Shown piece after piece: positions 11,034 through 19,031 of a DNA stretch of 64,000 nucleotides. The position numbers and the translations under genes are program-made. The notes below the pieces were generated by a model, which saw nothing but the letters and a program-made list of their open reading frames with translations, was not told the DNA's origin and ran no database searches. The stretch is from Bordetella trematum (GTDB lineage: Bacteria > Pseudomonadota > Gammaproteobacteria > Burkholderiales > Burkholderiaceae_B). Location of the stretch: assembly GCF_900078335.1 (NCBI RefSeq), contig NZ_FKBR01000009.1, positions 1-64,000 on the forward strand. Reading direction: 5' to 3'. The number at the start of each line of letters is the position of its first letter. The stretch's first letter is position 1.

Positions 11034-12230
11034 CTAGCCCGCCGATGGGGATGGCTTGGTTTCGGGGATCCGGGCGCTGGGAAAGAGTACGCCGACGGCC
11101 AGGGCGAGCAGGCCCACCAGACCGCCCGCCACGGTCACGCCAAGCCAGCCATGATGACCGTAAATCCAGGCTGCCGCCAGGGATCCGGCTGCACCCCCCA
11201 CGAAATAGGAGGTCATGTAACCGGCGGTCAGGCGGCTGCGGGCTTCGGGGCGCAGCCGGTAGATGGCGCTCTGGTTGGTGACGTGTACGCCCTGAATGGC
11301 CATGTCCTGGACCAGGATGCCCAGCAGCAGAGGCAGCACACTCTGTGCTCCCCAGGCGATGGGCACCCAGGACAGCAGCAGCAGGGTCAGACCCAGGCGG
11401 GTGGCCCGGTTTCCCAGGCCCTGGTCGGTCATGCGGCCGAAGCGGCTGGCGGCATAGGCGCCCATGGCGCCGACCAGGCCGAACAGGCCGATCGTCATGG
11501 TGCTGTAGTCGTAGGGCGGGCTGGACAGCAGAAAGGTCAGTGGCGTCCAGAGCATGCTGAAGCAGGCAAACAGCAGGGCGCCGATCAGCGAGCGGGCGCG
11601 CAGCAGCGGTTCGTCGCGGTAGAGGTGCCAGATGGACAGCAGCAGCCGCGGATAGCTGAGCGAGGTGTCGGAGCGATGGTCGGGCAGGATGCGCCACAGG
11701 ATGGCCGACATTCCCAACAACAATGCGGCAGCGACCCAGTAAACGGTGCGCCAGCCGCCAAGATCGGCCAGTGCGCCGGCCAGCGTGCGAGCCAGCAGGA
11801 TGCCCAGCAGCAGACCGCTCATGAGCGTACCCACGATGCGGCCGCGTTGTTGCGGTTCGGCCAGGGTGGCGGCGAAAGGGACCAGGACCTGGGCCACGAC
11901 AGAGAGCGTGCCCGTCATGGCGGTGCCCGCGAGCAGCCAGCCCAGAGTGGGCGCGTTGGCCGAGATCAGCAGGCCAACCGCCGACAGCGCCGTCATCGAG
12001 ACGATCAGGCGGCGCCGCTCCAGCATGTCGCCCAGTGGCACCAGCAGCAGCAGACCGGCGGCATAGCTCAATTGGGCAGCCATGACGATGCCGCCGGTCG
12101 CGGTGTTGGAAACCTGGAACTGCTCGCCGATGATGTGCAGCAGTGGCTGGGCGTAGTAATTGCTGGCGACAGCCAGGCCCGTGGCGACCGACATCAGCAG
12201 AATCATGGGGGGAGTCAGGCGGGCGTTCAT
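11034..12230 (-). CDS. MFS exporter, MarR-controlled
   Basis: A 398-residue protein with about twelve hydrophobic segments and MFS motifs: PLGDMLERRRLIVS between helices 2 and 3, and VLVPFAATLAEPQQRGRIVGT in helix 4-5. The YYAQPLLHIIG segment near the N-terminus is typical of a widespread group of predicted drug or metabolite exporters. Its start ATG overlaps the MarR regulator stop (12227-12230), so the pair is one translationally coupled operon read from the promoter at 12763-12792. The substrate is unknown; the regulator suggests induction by a small, possibly phenolic, ligand. Confidence 0.88.
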   Translation of the reverse strand: MNARLTPPMILLMSVATGLAVASNYYAQPLLHIIGEQFQVSNTATGGIVMAAQLSYAAGLLLLVPLGDMLERRRLIVSMTALSAVGLLISANAPTLGWLLAGTAMTGTLSVVAQVLVPFAATLAEPQQRGRIVGTLMSGLLLGILLARTLAGALADLGGWRTVYWVAAALLLGMSAILWRILPDHRSDTSLSYPRLLLSIWHLYRDEPLLRARSLIGALLFACFSMLWTPLTFLLSSPPYDYSTMTIGLFGLVGAMGAYAASRFGRMTDQGLGNRATRLGLTLLLLSWVPIAWGAQSVLPLLLGILVQDMAIQGVHVTNQSAIYRLRPEARSRLTAGYMTSYFVGGAAGSLAAAWIYGHHGWLGVTVAGGLVGLLALAVGVLFPSARIPETKPSPSAG

Positions 12231-12739
12231 GGCGAGATGCCTCCGGGCGCCTGGGCGTCATGGGCGGCGAGCACCCGTTTGAGCAGGGCGGCCAGCTGGC
12301 GTCGCTCGGCCTGCGACAGGGCCGCCAGGGTGGTATGCAGTTCTTCCAGGTAGTCGGGCAGGACGCGGTCGATGACCGCCAGTCCTTCTGCGGTCAGGGA
12401 TACCAGTACGCTGCGGCGATCTTGCGGATGGGGGGTGCGGGCGATCAGACCGGCTTGTTGCAGCCGGTCGATGCGGTGGGTCATGGCGCCGGAGGACAGC
12501 AGCAGGGCGTCTATCAATTGCTGGGGGCTCAGCGCGTAGGGAGCGCCGCTGCGACGCAGCGTGGCCAGCAGATCGAATTCTCCCTGATGCAGGCCGTGGG
12601 CGCGGAAAGCCCGGTCGGCATTGCGCAAGGCAAGGGTGTTCAGGCGGAACAGGCGGCTGCCGACCGCCATGTCGGAGAGGTCCAGGTCCGGGCGCTCCCG
12701 GGCCCACTGGGCAAGAACGAGGTCGACGTGGTCGCGCAT
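12227..12739 (-). CDS. MarR family transcriptional regulator
   Basis: A 170-residue winged-helix regulator. The N-terminal helices (RLFRLNTLALRNADRAF), the recognition region (LSPQQLIDALLLSSGAMTHRIDRLQQAGLIAR) and the wing with the DRR signature (HPQDRRSVLVSLTAEG) are all clear. It ends by overlapping the MFS gene by four bases. Directly upstream of its start is a 39-base imperfect palindrome covering its own -10 region, so autorepression of this regulator-exporter operon, relieved by a ligand, is the simplest model. Confidence 0.92.
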   Translation of the reverse strand: MRDHVDLVLAQWARERPDLDLSDMAVGSRLFRLNTLALRNADRAFRAHGLHQGEFDLLATLRRSGAPYALSPQQLIDALLLSSGAMTHRIDRLQQAGLIARTPHPQDRRSVLVSLTAEGLAVIDRVLPDYLEELHTTLAALSQAERRQLAALLKRVLAAHDAQAPGGISP

Positions 12740-12740
12740 G

Positions 12741-12779
12741 ATTTATCTCGATGTAAAGTATCTTTATATCAAGATAAAT
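12741..12779 (-). promoter_or_regulatory. Probable MarR operator (39-base palindrome)
   Basis: Two 18-base arms (12741-12758 and 12762-12779) around a three-base centre match their reverse complement with only two mismatched pairs. The arms contain TATCT and AAGATA half-sites typical of MarR operators. The element lies between the start codon of the MarR gene and its -35 box and covers the -10. Confidence 0.8.
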
Positions 12780-12792
12780 GGGGTGGGTGCAA
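12763..12792 (-). promoter_or_regulatory. Promoter of the marR-MFS operon
   Basis: On the minus strand, TTGCAC (12792-12787) and TATAAA (12768-12763) are separated by 18 bases. Transcription would begin near 12756, giving a leader of about 17 bases. The -10 box lies inside the palindromic operator. Confidence 0.65.
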
Positions 12793-12816
12793 ATGTGCCG
12801 GCAGGCAGCGTGGACG

Positions 12817-12847
12817 AAAAAAAGAACCCGCCGTTGCGGGCGGGTTC
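12817..12847 (-). terminator. Rho-independent terminator of the HU gene
   Basis: GAACCCGCC (12824-12832) and GGCGGGTTC (12839-12847) form a perfect nine-pair stem with a six-base loop. On the minus strand it is followed by seven T residues (12823-12817). It lies 27 bases after the HU stop codon. Confidence 0.9.
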
Positions 12848-12873
12848 CTTCGGGCTTGAGCGGACTGCAGCGC

Positions 12874-13341
12874 TTACTGAGCGGCGTCTTTCAGCTTCTT
12901 CAGGGGGCGGACCTTGACCTTGACCGAAGCCGGCTTGGCCGGGAACCAGCGCTCTTCGCCGGTGAACGGATCCTTGCCGAAGCGCTTGGCCTTGGCCGGC
13001 ACCTTCTGCACGGAGACCTTGAACAGGCCGGTCAGCGTGAATTCGCCGACGCCCTTCTTGTCGACCGAACCCAGCACGGCGTTTTCCAGGCCAGCCAGAA
13101 TGGCCTTGACCGACTTGGCTTCAATGCCCGTGCTTTCAACCAGGTGGGCCACCAGCTGCGACTTGTTCAGTGCTTCCTTGATCGGGCGGATCGTGGCGGC
13201 AGCCGTCTTCTTCACGGCAGGCTTGGCAGCGGCGGTGGTTTTCTTGGCGGCGGCAGGGGCCTTTTTGGCAGGCGCTTTGGCCGGAGCCTTGACGGCGGTT
13301 TTGGTGACTTTCTTGGCGGGAGCCTTTGCTTTGGTGGCCAT
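12874..13341 (-). CDS. HU-family DNA-binding protein with Lys/Ala-rich N-terminal extension
   Basis: A 155-residue nucleoid protein. Residues 1 to about 50 are almost only Lys, Ala, Pro and Thr in repeats such as AKAPAKK, like the tail of histone H1. Residues from about 55 onward form a normal HU/IHF fold (NKSQLVAHLVESTGIEAKSVKAIL, FTLTGLFKVSVQKVPAKAKRFGKDPFTGEERWFPAKPASVKVKVRPLKKLKD in outline), including the DNA-wrapping arm with the family proline. Such proteins have been described in Bordetella as histone-like (I recall BpH2, not checked). It should bind and bend DNA with extra electrostatic contact from the tail. It is single and followed by a strong terminator. Confidence 0.92.
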   Translation of the reverse strand: MATKAKAPAKKVTKTAVKAPAKAPAKKAPAAAKKTTAAAKPAVKKTAAATIRPIKEALNKSQLVAHLVESTGIEAKSVKAILAGLENAVLGSVDKKGVGEFTLTGLFKVSVQKVPAKAKRFGKDPFTGEERWFPAKPASVKVKVRPLKKLKDAAQ

Positions 13342-13583
13342 GGTCAAAATCCGTATGTTGGGTCGTGAGGCGGCGCGTGCGACGGGTGTCCGGCACCACG
13401 CGCCCGATGATAGCGGAAAGTGAGCCGTGCGCACGGATTTTTGCGCCGAATAATGCTTGCAGGATGTTGTTTTCGAGAGAAACCCCGAGGCCAGGGCAGG
13501 GGCCTGCGGCAGGCGTTCGCAGGCGGCCTGCATTGCATCGCGAGCCCCCCGCGGATTACGCTAGCCGTTCTGCGCATGCCTGG

Positions 13584-15422
13584 ATGCGCGTCCATATCGA
13601 GGGGAAGGCATTGCGGCGGGGAAGATGGTTGGGGGCGTGGGTGAGCGAGATCACGCCGCAGGGGGTGCGCGCCGATGCCATGGCGGGATTGCTGGGCGCG
13701 TTGCTGGTGCTGCCGCAAGGGATGGCGTTCGCGGTGCTGGCGGGGCTGCCGCCGCAGTACGGGCTCTATACGGCGGTGGTGCCCTGTATCGTGGCCGGCC
13801 TGTTCGGCTCCAGCAGGCACGTGCTGTCCGGCCCCACCAACGCCAACTCGCTCGCCTTGTTCGCGGTGCTGGCGCCGCTGGCTTTGCCGGGCTCGCCCGG
13901 CTATATCGAACTGGCGCTGGCGGTGACGGTGCTGGTCGGGGTCATGCAGCTGGCTGTCAGCCTGCTGCGCATGGGCGTGCTGGCCAACTTCATTTCGCCG
14001 GCCGCCTTGTTCGGCTTCACCAGCGGGGCGGCCCTGCTGATCGCCCTGCATGCCTTGGGCGATGCCGCGGGCGTGCCCCGGGAGCAGGCGCATGGCCTGG
14101 CGAACACGTTTTCCGCCATCCTTGATGGCTGGGTCAGCCCGGCGGCGCTGCTGGTGACCGTGATCACGCTGGGGGTGGCATTGGCGGTGCGTCGCTGGGA
14201 CCGGCGGCGTCCGCACATGCTGGCCGGCCTGGTGGCGGGCACGCTGGCCGGCTGGCTGCTGGGCTGGGTCTGGCCGGGATTGGCCACGTTGGGGCCGATC
14301 GCCGAGCCGTTTCCGCCTTTCCATGTGCCGCAGTTCGAATGGCGTCGCCTGCCTGACATGCTGGGCGTGGCCGTGCCGCTGACCATCGTGGCGCTGGCGC
14401 AGTCGATTTCCATCGCCAAGGCGGTCGGGGCCCGTTCGGGCCAGACGATCGATGCGAACCGTGAGTTCTTCGGTCAGGGGCTGTCCAACATCGTGGGCGG
14501 TTTCTTCTCCTGCTACCTGTCCTGCGGGTCCCTGAATCGCTCCATGCCCAACTACGAGGCGGGGGCGCGTTCGCCGCTGGCGGCGGTCTTCTCGGCCGTG
14601 ATGCTGGTGCTGCTGGTGTTGGTGAGCGCGCCCTTGCTGGCCCATATTCCTTATGCCGCGATCGCCGGCCTGCTGTTGCTGGTGGCCTGGAATCTGCTCG
14701 ACATTCCCCGCTGGCGCTGGCTGCTGCGCGTCAATCGCAATGAGGCCGTCATCGCCGGCGTGACGCTGGCGGCCACGGTGTTCATCCGCATGGAGGTGGC
14801 GATCCTGCTGGGCGCGCTGCTGTCGTTGACCGCCTATCTGTACCGGACCTCGCGCCCGGCCATGCGGCTCATGGGGATCGCGGCCGACGATCCTGCGCGC
14901 CACTTCGTGCCGCGCGAGTCGGATGCGCCGGTGCTGGCGGCCTGCCCGCAACTGACGCTGTTGCGCATGGAGGGGTCGGTGTATTTCGGTGCAGCCGCCT
15001 ATGTCGGCGAGCGCCTGGCCCGGCTGCGCAGCGAGTCAGCCAGCCATTTGCTGGTGATGAGCCGCAGCATGAATTTCATCGACCAGGCCGGCGCCGAAGT
15101 CTGGGAAGAAGAGCTCAAGCATCGCCGCACGCGCGGCGGGGATCTCTACTTTCATCGCCCGCGCCCGGGAGTGATGTCGGTATGGGAGCGCACCGGTTTC
15201 ATCGAGCGCCTGGGCGCAGACCACATCTTCCCTGACAAGGCAGTGGCCATTGGCCACATCTATCAGAAGCTGGAGCCGGGCGTCTGCCGAGCCTGTACGG
15301 CGCGCTGCTTCCGGGAGTGCGGCCCTCCGGGCACGGCCCATCAATCGGGCCAGCGCGGCACCGCCGGGCCGGTGGAGATAAAGCCGCCGACGCCCACAGT
15401 GCGGGGCGCGTCCGGGGCCTGA
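13584..15422 (+). CDS. SulP family anion transporter with STAS domain
   Basis: Inner-membrane anion transporter, probably for sulfate or bicarbonate. The chosen start (MRVHIEGKALRRG) gives 612 residues; the frame is open about 86 codons further upstream, but that part overlaps the HU promoter region and looks non-coding. Helices span about residues 30-430 with LLVLPQGMAFAVLAGLPPQYGLYTAVVP, typical of SulP. A STAS domain follows (about 460-570), then a Cys-rich CRACTARCFREC segment and a Pro/Gly tail. Its end overlaps the convergent binding-protein gene by 82 bases. The start site has no good ribosome-binding site. Confidence 0.85.
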   Translation: MRVHIEGKALRRGRWLGAWVSEITPQGVRADAMAGLLGALLVLPQGMAFAVLAGLPPQYGLYTAVVPCIVAGLFGSSRHVLSGPTNANSLALFAVLAPLALPGSPGYIELALAVTVLVGVMQLAVSLLRMGVLANFISPAALFGFTSGAALLIALHALGDAAGVPREQAHGLANTFSAILDGWVSPAALLVTVITLGVALAVRRWDRRRPHMLAGLVAGTLAGWLLGWVWPGLATLGPIAEPFPPFHVPQFEWRRLPDMLGVAVPLTIVALAQSISIAKAVGARSGQTIDANREFFGQGLSNIVGGFFSCYLSCGSLNRSMPNYEAGARSPLAAVFSAVMLVLLVLVSAPLLAHIPYAAIAGLLLLVAWNLLDIPRWRWLLRVNRNEAVIAGVTLAATVFIRMEVAILLGALLSLTAYLYRTSRPAMRLMGIAADDPARHFVPRESDAPVLAACPQLTLLRMEGSVYFGAAAYVGERLARLRSESASHLLVMSRSMNFIDQAGAEVWEEELKHRRTRGGDLYFHRPRPGVMSVWERTGFIERLGADHIFPDKAVAIGHIYQKLEPGVCRACTARCFRECGPPGTAHQSGQRGTAGPVEIKPPTPTVRGASGA

Positions 15423-16651
15423 GGCGGCGCTGACGCGGGCCTGGCAGTCGCCGTCGGGGTATCGGAGACCGGTGCGTCGCCGGCTTGCGCCGGCTGTCGC
15501 TGCGCCATCAGCTGGCGCACGGCCTGATCCGGGATCTGCAGGCGTGCGCCATCGGTGTAGTGGACCTGGGGTTTGCCATTGGCGGCCACCGCGCGCACAT
15601 GCAGGCCCATGGTGGATTGGTGGTCAAGCTGTCGGAAATGGATCGGCCCCAGCGGCGAGGGCACGGTCAGGCCGGCGAGTGCGTCGCGCAAGGCCTCGGC
15701 ATCGGTGCTGCCGGCCTGTTGCAAGGCGGCAGCCAGGCTGTGCAGGGCGATATAGCCCTGCAGTGCCGCCAGTGTCGGCGCCTGCTGGTAGCGTGCCTGG
15801 TAGGCCTGGGTAAAGTCGGCCAGGATGGCGGGCGGTTCAGGGGGATGGCCTGCTGCGATCCAGAAAGGAGGCGTGCTCAGGTCATCGGCGTACAGAGCCA
15901 CCACCGGCAGGGTGGCGCTGCCGGCCAGTTGCAGATAGCGCTGCGCGTCGTCGCCGCGCAGCGCCAGCAGCAGGGCGTCGGGGCGCGTGGCATGCATGGC
16001 CGCCAGCGTGTCGGGCTGCAGCGCTGTGCTGGCGATGGCTTGCCGGTGCACGATCTCGGTGCGTGACTGGAAGGCCTCCAGCAGGGCGCTGAAGGTATCG
16101 GCGGCTTCGCGGCCGGCCGGCGAGTCTTCATGCAGGATGGCCCAGCGCCGGGCGCGCAGGCCGAGCGCGCGGGGCGCGACCGCGGTGACGCGCATGCGGG
16201 TGGAGGGTGCAAGCCGGAAGGTATAGGCGTTGCCTTGTTGCCAGATCAGGCGGTCGCTGTCGGCGGCTGTTGCCAGGTAGGGGGTGGCATGGCGCTGAGC
16301 CAGGGCTGCCACGGCCAGGGCCTCGCGGTCGTCTTCGCCGCCGAAAAGCGCCACGGCCTGTCGGCCGGCCAGCAGCGCCTGCGCGGATTGTTCGGCGTTC
16401 GCATCCGCTGCCGAGGGTGTGACCCGCAGTGGCCGCTGCAGTACGCCGCCGGCCTGATTGATCTCCTCCAGCGCCCATTGCCAGCCTTGTCGGAAGGCGG
16501 CGGCATGCGGTGTCTGGACGGCCACTTCGCCCAGCACGATGGGGGCGGCGGCCGGGGGCGGCGTGGCCCGGGCGGGCGACATCAGTGCCAGGCAGAGCAG
16601 GCAGAAGGCAGGCAGGCGCCAGAGAGGGCGGGCGGGCAGGGCGATCGGCAT
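15341..16651 (-). CDS. LivK-like periplasmic ligand-binding protein
   Basis: A 436-residue protein with an N-terminal signal sequence (PLWRLPAFCLLCLALMSPARA) and a type I periplasmic-binding fold of the branched-chain amino-acid receptor kind: IVLGEVAVQTPHAAAFRQGWQWALEEINQAGG, LFGGEDDREALAVAALAQRH, and PDALLLALRGDDAQRYLQ. A Pro/Ala-rich tail of about 45 residues follows the domain. No LivHMGF permease or ATPase genes are nearby, so it is an orphan that may serve a distant transporter or act as a sensor-like receptor. It precedes no other gene in its operon and overlaps the sulP end. Confidence 0.8.
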   Translation of the reverse strand: MPIALPARPLWRLPAFCLLCLALMSPARATPPPAAAPIVLGEVAVQTPHAAAFRQGWQWALEEINQAGGVLQRPLRVTPSAADANAEQSAQALLAGRQAVALFGGEDDREALAVAALAQRHATPYLATAADSDRLIWQQGNAYTFRLAPSTRMRVTAVAPRALGLRARRWAILHEDSPAGREAADTFSALLEAFQSRTEIVHRQAIASTALQPDTLAAMHATRPDALLLALRGDDAQRYLQLAGSATLPVVALYADDLSTPPFWIAAGHPPEPPAILADFTQAYQARYQQAPTLAALQGYIALHSLAAALQQAGSTDAEALRDALAGLTVPSPLGPIHFRQLDHQSTMGLHVRAVAANGKPQVHYTDGARLQIPDQAVRQLMAQRQPAQAGDAPVSDTPTATARPASAPPQAPDAPRTVGVGGFISTGPAVPRWPD

Positions 16652-16740
16652 GCGCTCCAGTGTAGTGGGCGCAAGGCGCGCGTCGCCGCGCGAGCTTGGG
16701 CCAAAACGCCGCCCTGTTTGCGCAATCGGCGGGCGCAAAC

Positions 16741-16774
16741 AAAAACCCCCGGCATCGGCTGATGGCGGGGGTTT
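16741..16774 (-). terminator. Terminator after rpmG
   Basis: AAACCCCC (16743-16750) and GGGGGTTT (16767-16774) form a stem extended inward by a GGCATC/GATGGC pairing with one mismatch. On the minus strand the stem runs into a T-rich tract. It ends the rpmB-rpmG transcript 18 bases past rpmG. Confidence 0.88.
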
Positions 16775-16792
16775 GGGGAAAGCCTGGCCGAA

Positions 16793-16960
16793 TTACTTCA
16801 GCTTGGTTTCCTTGTAGTCAACGTGCTTGCGAGCGACCGGATCAAATTTCTTGATCAGCATCTTCTCGGGCATGTTGCGCTTGTTCTTGGTCGTCGTGTA
16901 GAAATGGCCCGTGCCGGCGGTCGACTCGAGCTTGATCTTTTCGCGGATACCTTTTGCCAT
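16793..16960 (-). CDS. rpmG: 50S ribosomal protein L33
   Basis: A 55-residue protein beginning [14 protein letters not shown] and ending KETKLK; the sequence ([30 protein letters not shown]) is the standard L33 without the zinc-binding cysteines. It is the second gene of the rpmB-rpmG operon, 55 bases after rpmB, with the terminator at 16741-16774 downstream. It binds 23S rRNA near the E site. Confidence 0.96.
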   Translation of the reverse strand: MAKGIREKIKLESTAGTGHFYTTTKNKRNMPEKMLIKKFDPVARKHVDYKETKLK

Positions 16961-17015
16961 GTCGGGCTCCTAGTATTGGGTTTGCGGTTCGTGGGTAGGC
17001 GTCGGGGGCGGGTGG

Positions 17016-17252
17016 TTAGGCCACTTCGCCGCGAGCACGCAGGTCGGCCAGAACGGCGTCGATGCCGTTCTTGTCGATCGTGCGGATCGCCTTGGCCGTC
17101 ACGCGCAGACGCACCCAGCGGTTTTCGCTTTCAACCCAGAAGCGGCGCGACTGCAGGTTGGGCAGGAAACGGCGCTTGGTTTTGTTGTTGGCGTGGGAAA
17201 CATTGTTGCCCACCATCGGGCCTTTGCCGGTCACTTGGCAAACACGTGCCAT
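17016..17252 (-). CDS. rpmB: 50S ribosomal protein L28
   Basis: A 78-residue protein beginning [23 protein letters not shown], the L28 signature, continuing with [24 protein letters not shown]. An AGAGGT ribosome-binding site precedes the start by seven bases. It heads the rpmB-rpmG operon; a hairpin-containing leader of up to about 350 bases separates it from the MFS gene upstream. Confidence 0.97.
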   Translation of the reverse strand: MARVCQVTGKGPMVGNNVSHANNKTKRRFLPNLQSRRFWVESENRWVRLRVTAKAIRTIDKNGIDAVLADLRARGEVA

Positions 17253-17599
17253 GAATGCACCTCTTGTGTCAGGTCGCCGGGAGGACGGTGTCGGCTTGAG
17301 GCAGCAGGGGATATTCGCCGCTGGCGCGGATCCGATGAGGATCGGATCTGCTTTGCCAGCCACCCAACTGCTTGGATGTAGGCCGCCGTGCCGCCTTCTT
17401 GAAGGCGTGGGAAGTGAGGCCGGCATTGCTGCCATGCGATCACGCCCCGGGCTGGCCCGTGCTTATACCCGCTTGCCCCAGACCGGCATGAGCGCCTGGC
17501 GGGGTAAGGAATGTGGCAGCCACAAAGCATAGTGGCCACACACGGGAATAGTGTATTTAATGCTTAGCAAGCGAATGTACTACGGATCCGCTGCCTGGG
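17253..17599 (-). promoter_or_regulatory. Leader and promoter region of rpmB-rpmG
   Basis: A 347-base gap without a credible gene. It contains a perfect eight-base inverted repeat (GATCCGAT at 17329-17336, ATCGGATC at 17341-17348) in the presumed 5' leader of rpmB, about 75 bases before the start codon. An AT-richer patch at 17540-17575 is the likeliest promoter zone, but I cannot fix -35 and -10 boxes with confidence. The hairpin could be a ribosomal-protein autoregulatory structure. Confidence 0.45.
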
Positions 17600-18817
17600 T
17601 CAAGCCTCCTTGCGGGCGATGCACCCGGCTGCCCATGACAGGCAGCCGCAGGCGGCCAGCACGGTGGCCAGGGGCAACACACTGTCGGTCTGCCAGAGAC
17701 TGATCGTCAGGCCGGCCATGGCCCCGCAGGAAAACTGCAGCGTGCCCAGCAGCGCGGACGCTGCGCCCAGGCGATGGCCTTGTTCGGCCAGCGCCAGGGC
17801 GGCCGAGTTGGGATTCACGAAGCCCTGGCAAAACATATAGCCGAGCAGGCAGACCATGAGCACGGTCAGGTCCATCGTGCCGCTCAGGGCCAGCGCCAGG
17901 CCGCACAGGCCAACGATGGCCAGCGCGCGCTGGGCATTGCGTTGCAGGGTCGCCGGCGGCAGGCGGCGCAGCAGGCGGGCGCTGATTTGCGAACCGACGA
18001 TCAGCGCGGCAGCGTTGGCGCCGAACAGCAGGCCGTAGTAATGGGCCGGCACGCCATACAACTCGATGAAGACACGCGGCGAGCCGATGATATAGGTGAA
18101 CATGCCAGCCTGGCCGAAGCCCCCGGACAGGCTGTGCGCCAGAAACCGGCGGTGGCGCAACAGGGCGCCATAGTTGCCGAAAATGGTGTTCCAGCGCAGC
18201 GGCACGACCCGATCGGCCGAGAGGGATTCTTTCATGATGCGCAGCACGCTGATCAGCAAGGCGACGGCGGCCAATGCCATAAGCCAGAAGAGGCTGCGCC
18301 AGCCCATAAAGGCCAGCAACTGGCCGCCGATCAGCGGCGCGAGGATCGGCGCCAGGCCCATGATGAGCATCAGCAGCGAGAGCGCGCGCGCCGCGTCCTG
18401 GGTGTCGTAGTGATCGCGGATCACGGCGCGTGGAATGACCACGCCGGCCGCGCCGCCCAGCGCCTGGACCACCCGCCAGATGCTCAGGGTCTGCACGTCG
18501 CTGGCCAGGGCGCATCCCAACGAGGCCACGATATACAGCACGAGCCCGACGATGACGGGCAGCTTCCGGCCGTAGCGGTCGGCTATCGGCCCGTAGACGA
18601 TCTGCGCCATGGCCAGGCCGACCAGATAGGCCGCCAGTGTCCGCTCGACATCGCCGCGCGGCACGGCCAGATGATCGGCCATTGCCGGAAAGGCCGGCAG
18701 ATACATGTCGATGGAAAAAGGCCCTAATGCCGTCAGCGCCCCCATCAGGATCAGCCATCCGGGCAAGGTGCGATCCAGGGTCTGGCGGGGGGAGCTGGGC
18801 GGTAAGGGTGGGGACAT
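17600..18817 (-). CDS. Bcr/CflA-type MFS drug exporter
   Basis: A 405-residue, twelve-helix transporter. The GPFSIDMYLPAFPAMADHL segment in helix 1 is the signature of the Bcr/CflA (bicyclomycin, chloramphenicol) group; the MFS loop GPIADRYGRKLPVIVGL and the helix 5 GGAAGVVIPRAVIRDHYD motif also fit. The role is proton-driven export of drug-like compounds; the true substrate is unknown. It is divergent from cfa, and a 14-base palindrome lies in the shared intergenic region. The start MSPPLPPSS is chosen from domain position. Confidence 0.88.
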   Translation of the reverse strand: MSPPLPPSSPRQTLDRTLPGWLILMGALTALGPFSIDMYLPAFPAMADHLAVPRGDVERTLAAYLVGLAMAQIVYGPIADRYGRKLPVIVGLVLYIVASLGCALASDVQTLSIWRVVQALGGAAGVVIPRAVIRDHYDTQDAARALSLLMLIMGLAPILAPLIGGQLLAFMGWRSLFWLMALAAVALLISVLRIMKESLSADRVVPLRWNTIFGNYGALLRHRRFLAHSLSGGFGQAGMFTYIIGSPRVFIELYGVPAHYYGLLFGANAAALIVGSQISARLLRRLPPATLQRNAQRALAIVGLCGLALALSGTMDLTVLMVCLLGYMFCQGFVNPNSAALALAEQGHRLGAASALLGTLQFSCGAMAGLTISLWQTDSVLPLATVLAACGCLSWAAGCIARKEA

Positions 18818-18946
18818 CAAGACAACACTAGGCAGCGCAGGCACGGGGCTCGGAAGGAGTCCGAACCCCGTTGGTCTGCGGATGGAGACAGCGAGAGCAG
18901 CCGGCTACGGGTCCGACGAAACCGGGAGGCGACTGAGCCAAAGACT

Positions 18947-18960
18947 TTAGCATGTGCTAA
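18947..18960. promoter_or_regulatory. 14-base palindrome between the Bcr-type gene and cfa
   Basis: TTAGCA and TGCTAA form perfect six-base arms around TG, in the 214-base divergent gap. Position about 85 bases before cfa and 130 before the transporter suits a regulator site for one or both. No cognate regulator is nearby. Confidence 0.4.
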
Positions 18961-19031
18961 CAGGCGTGCAAATTCCGATAGTTTTCCGATAAAGTCCATG
19001 TGTCGTTCTATATCCAGTGGAGAGGGAATTG

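Noticed and set aside
13326..13583. N-terminal extension of the SulP frame
   Set aside because: It crosses the HU start and promoter region, is Arg/Pro-rich unlike the transporter, and lacks a start signal.
19017..19031. Earlier GTG start for cfa
   Set aside because: The strong GAGAGGG ribosome-binding site lies within this stretch, in front of GTG 19032, so an upstream start is unlikely.
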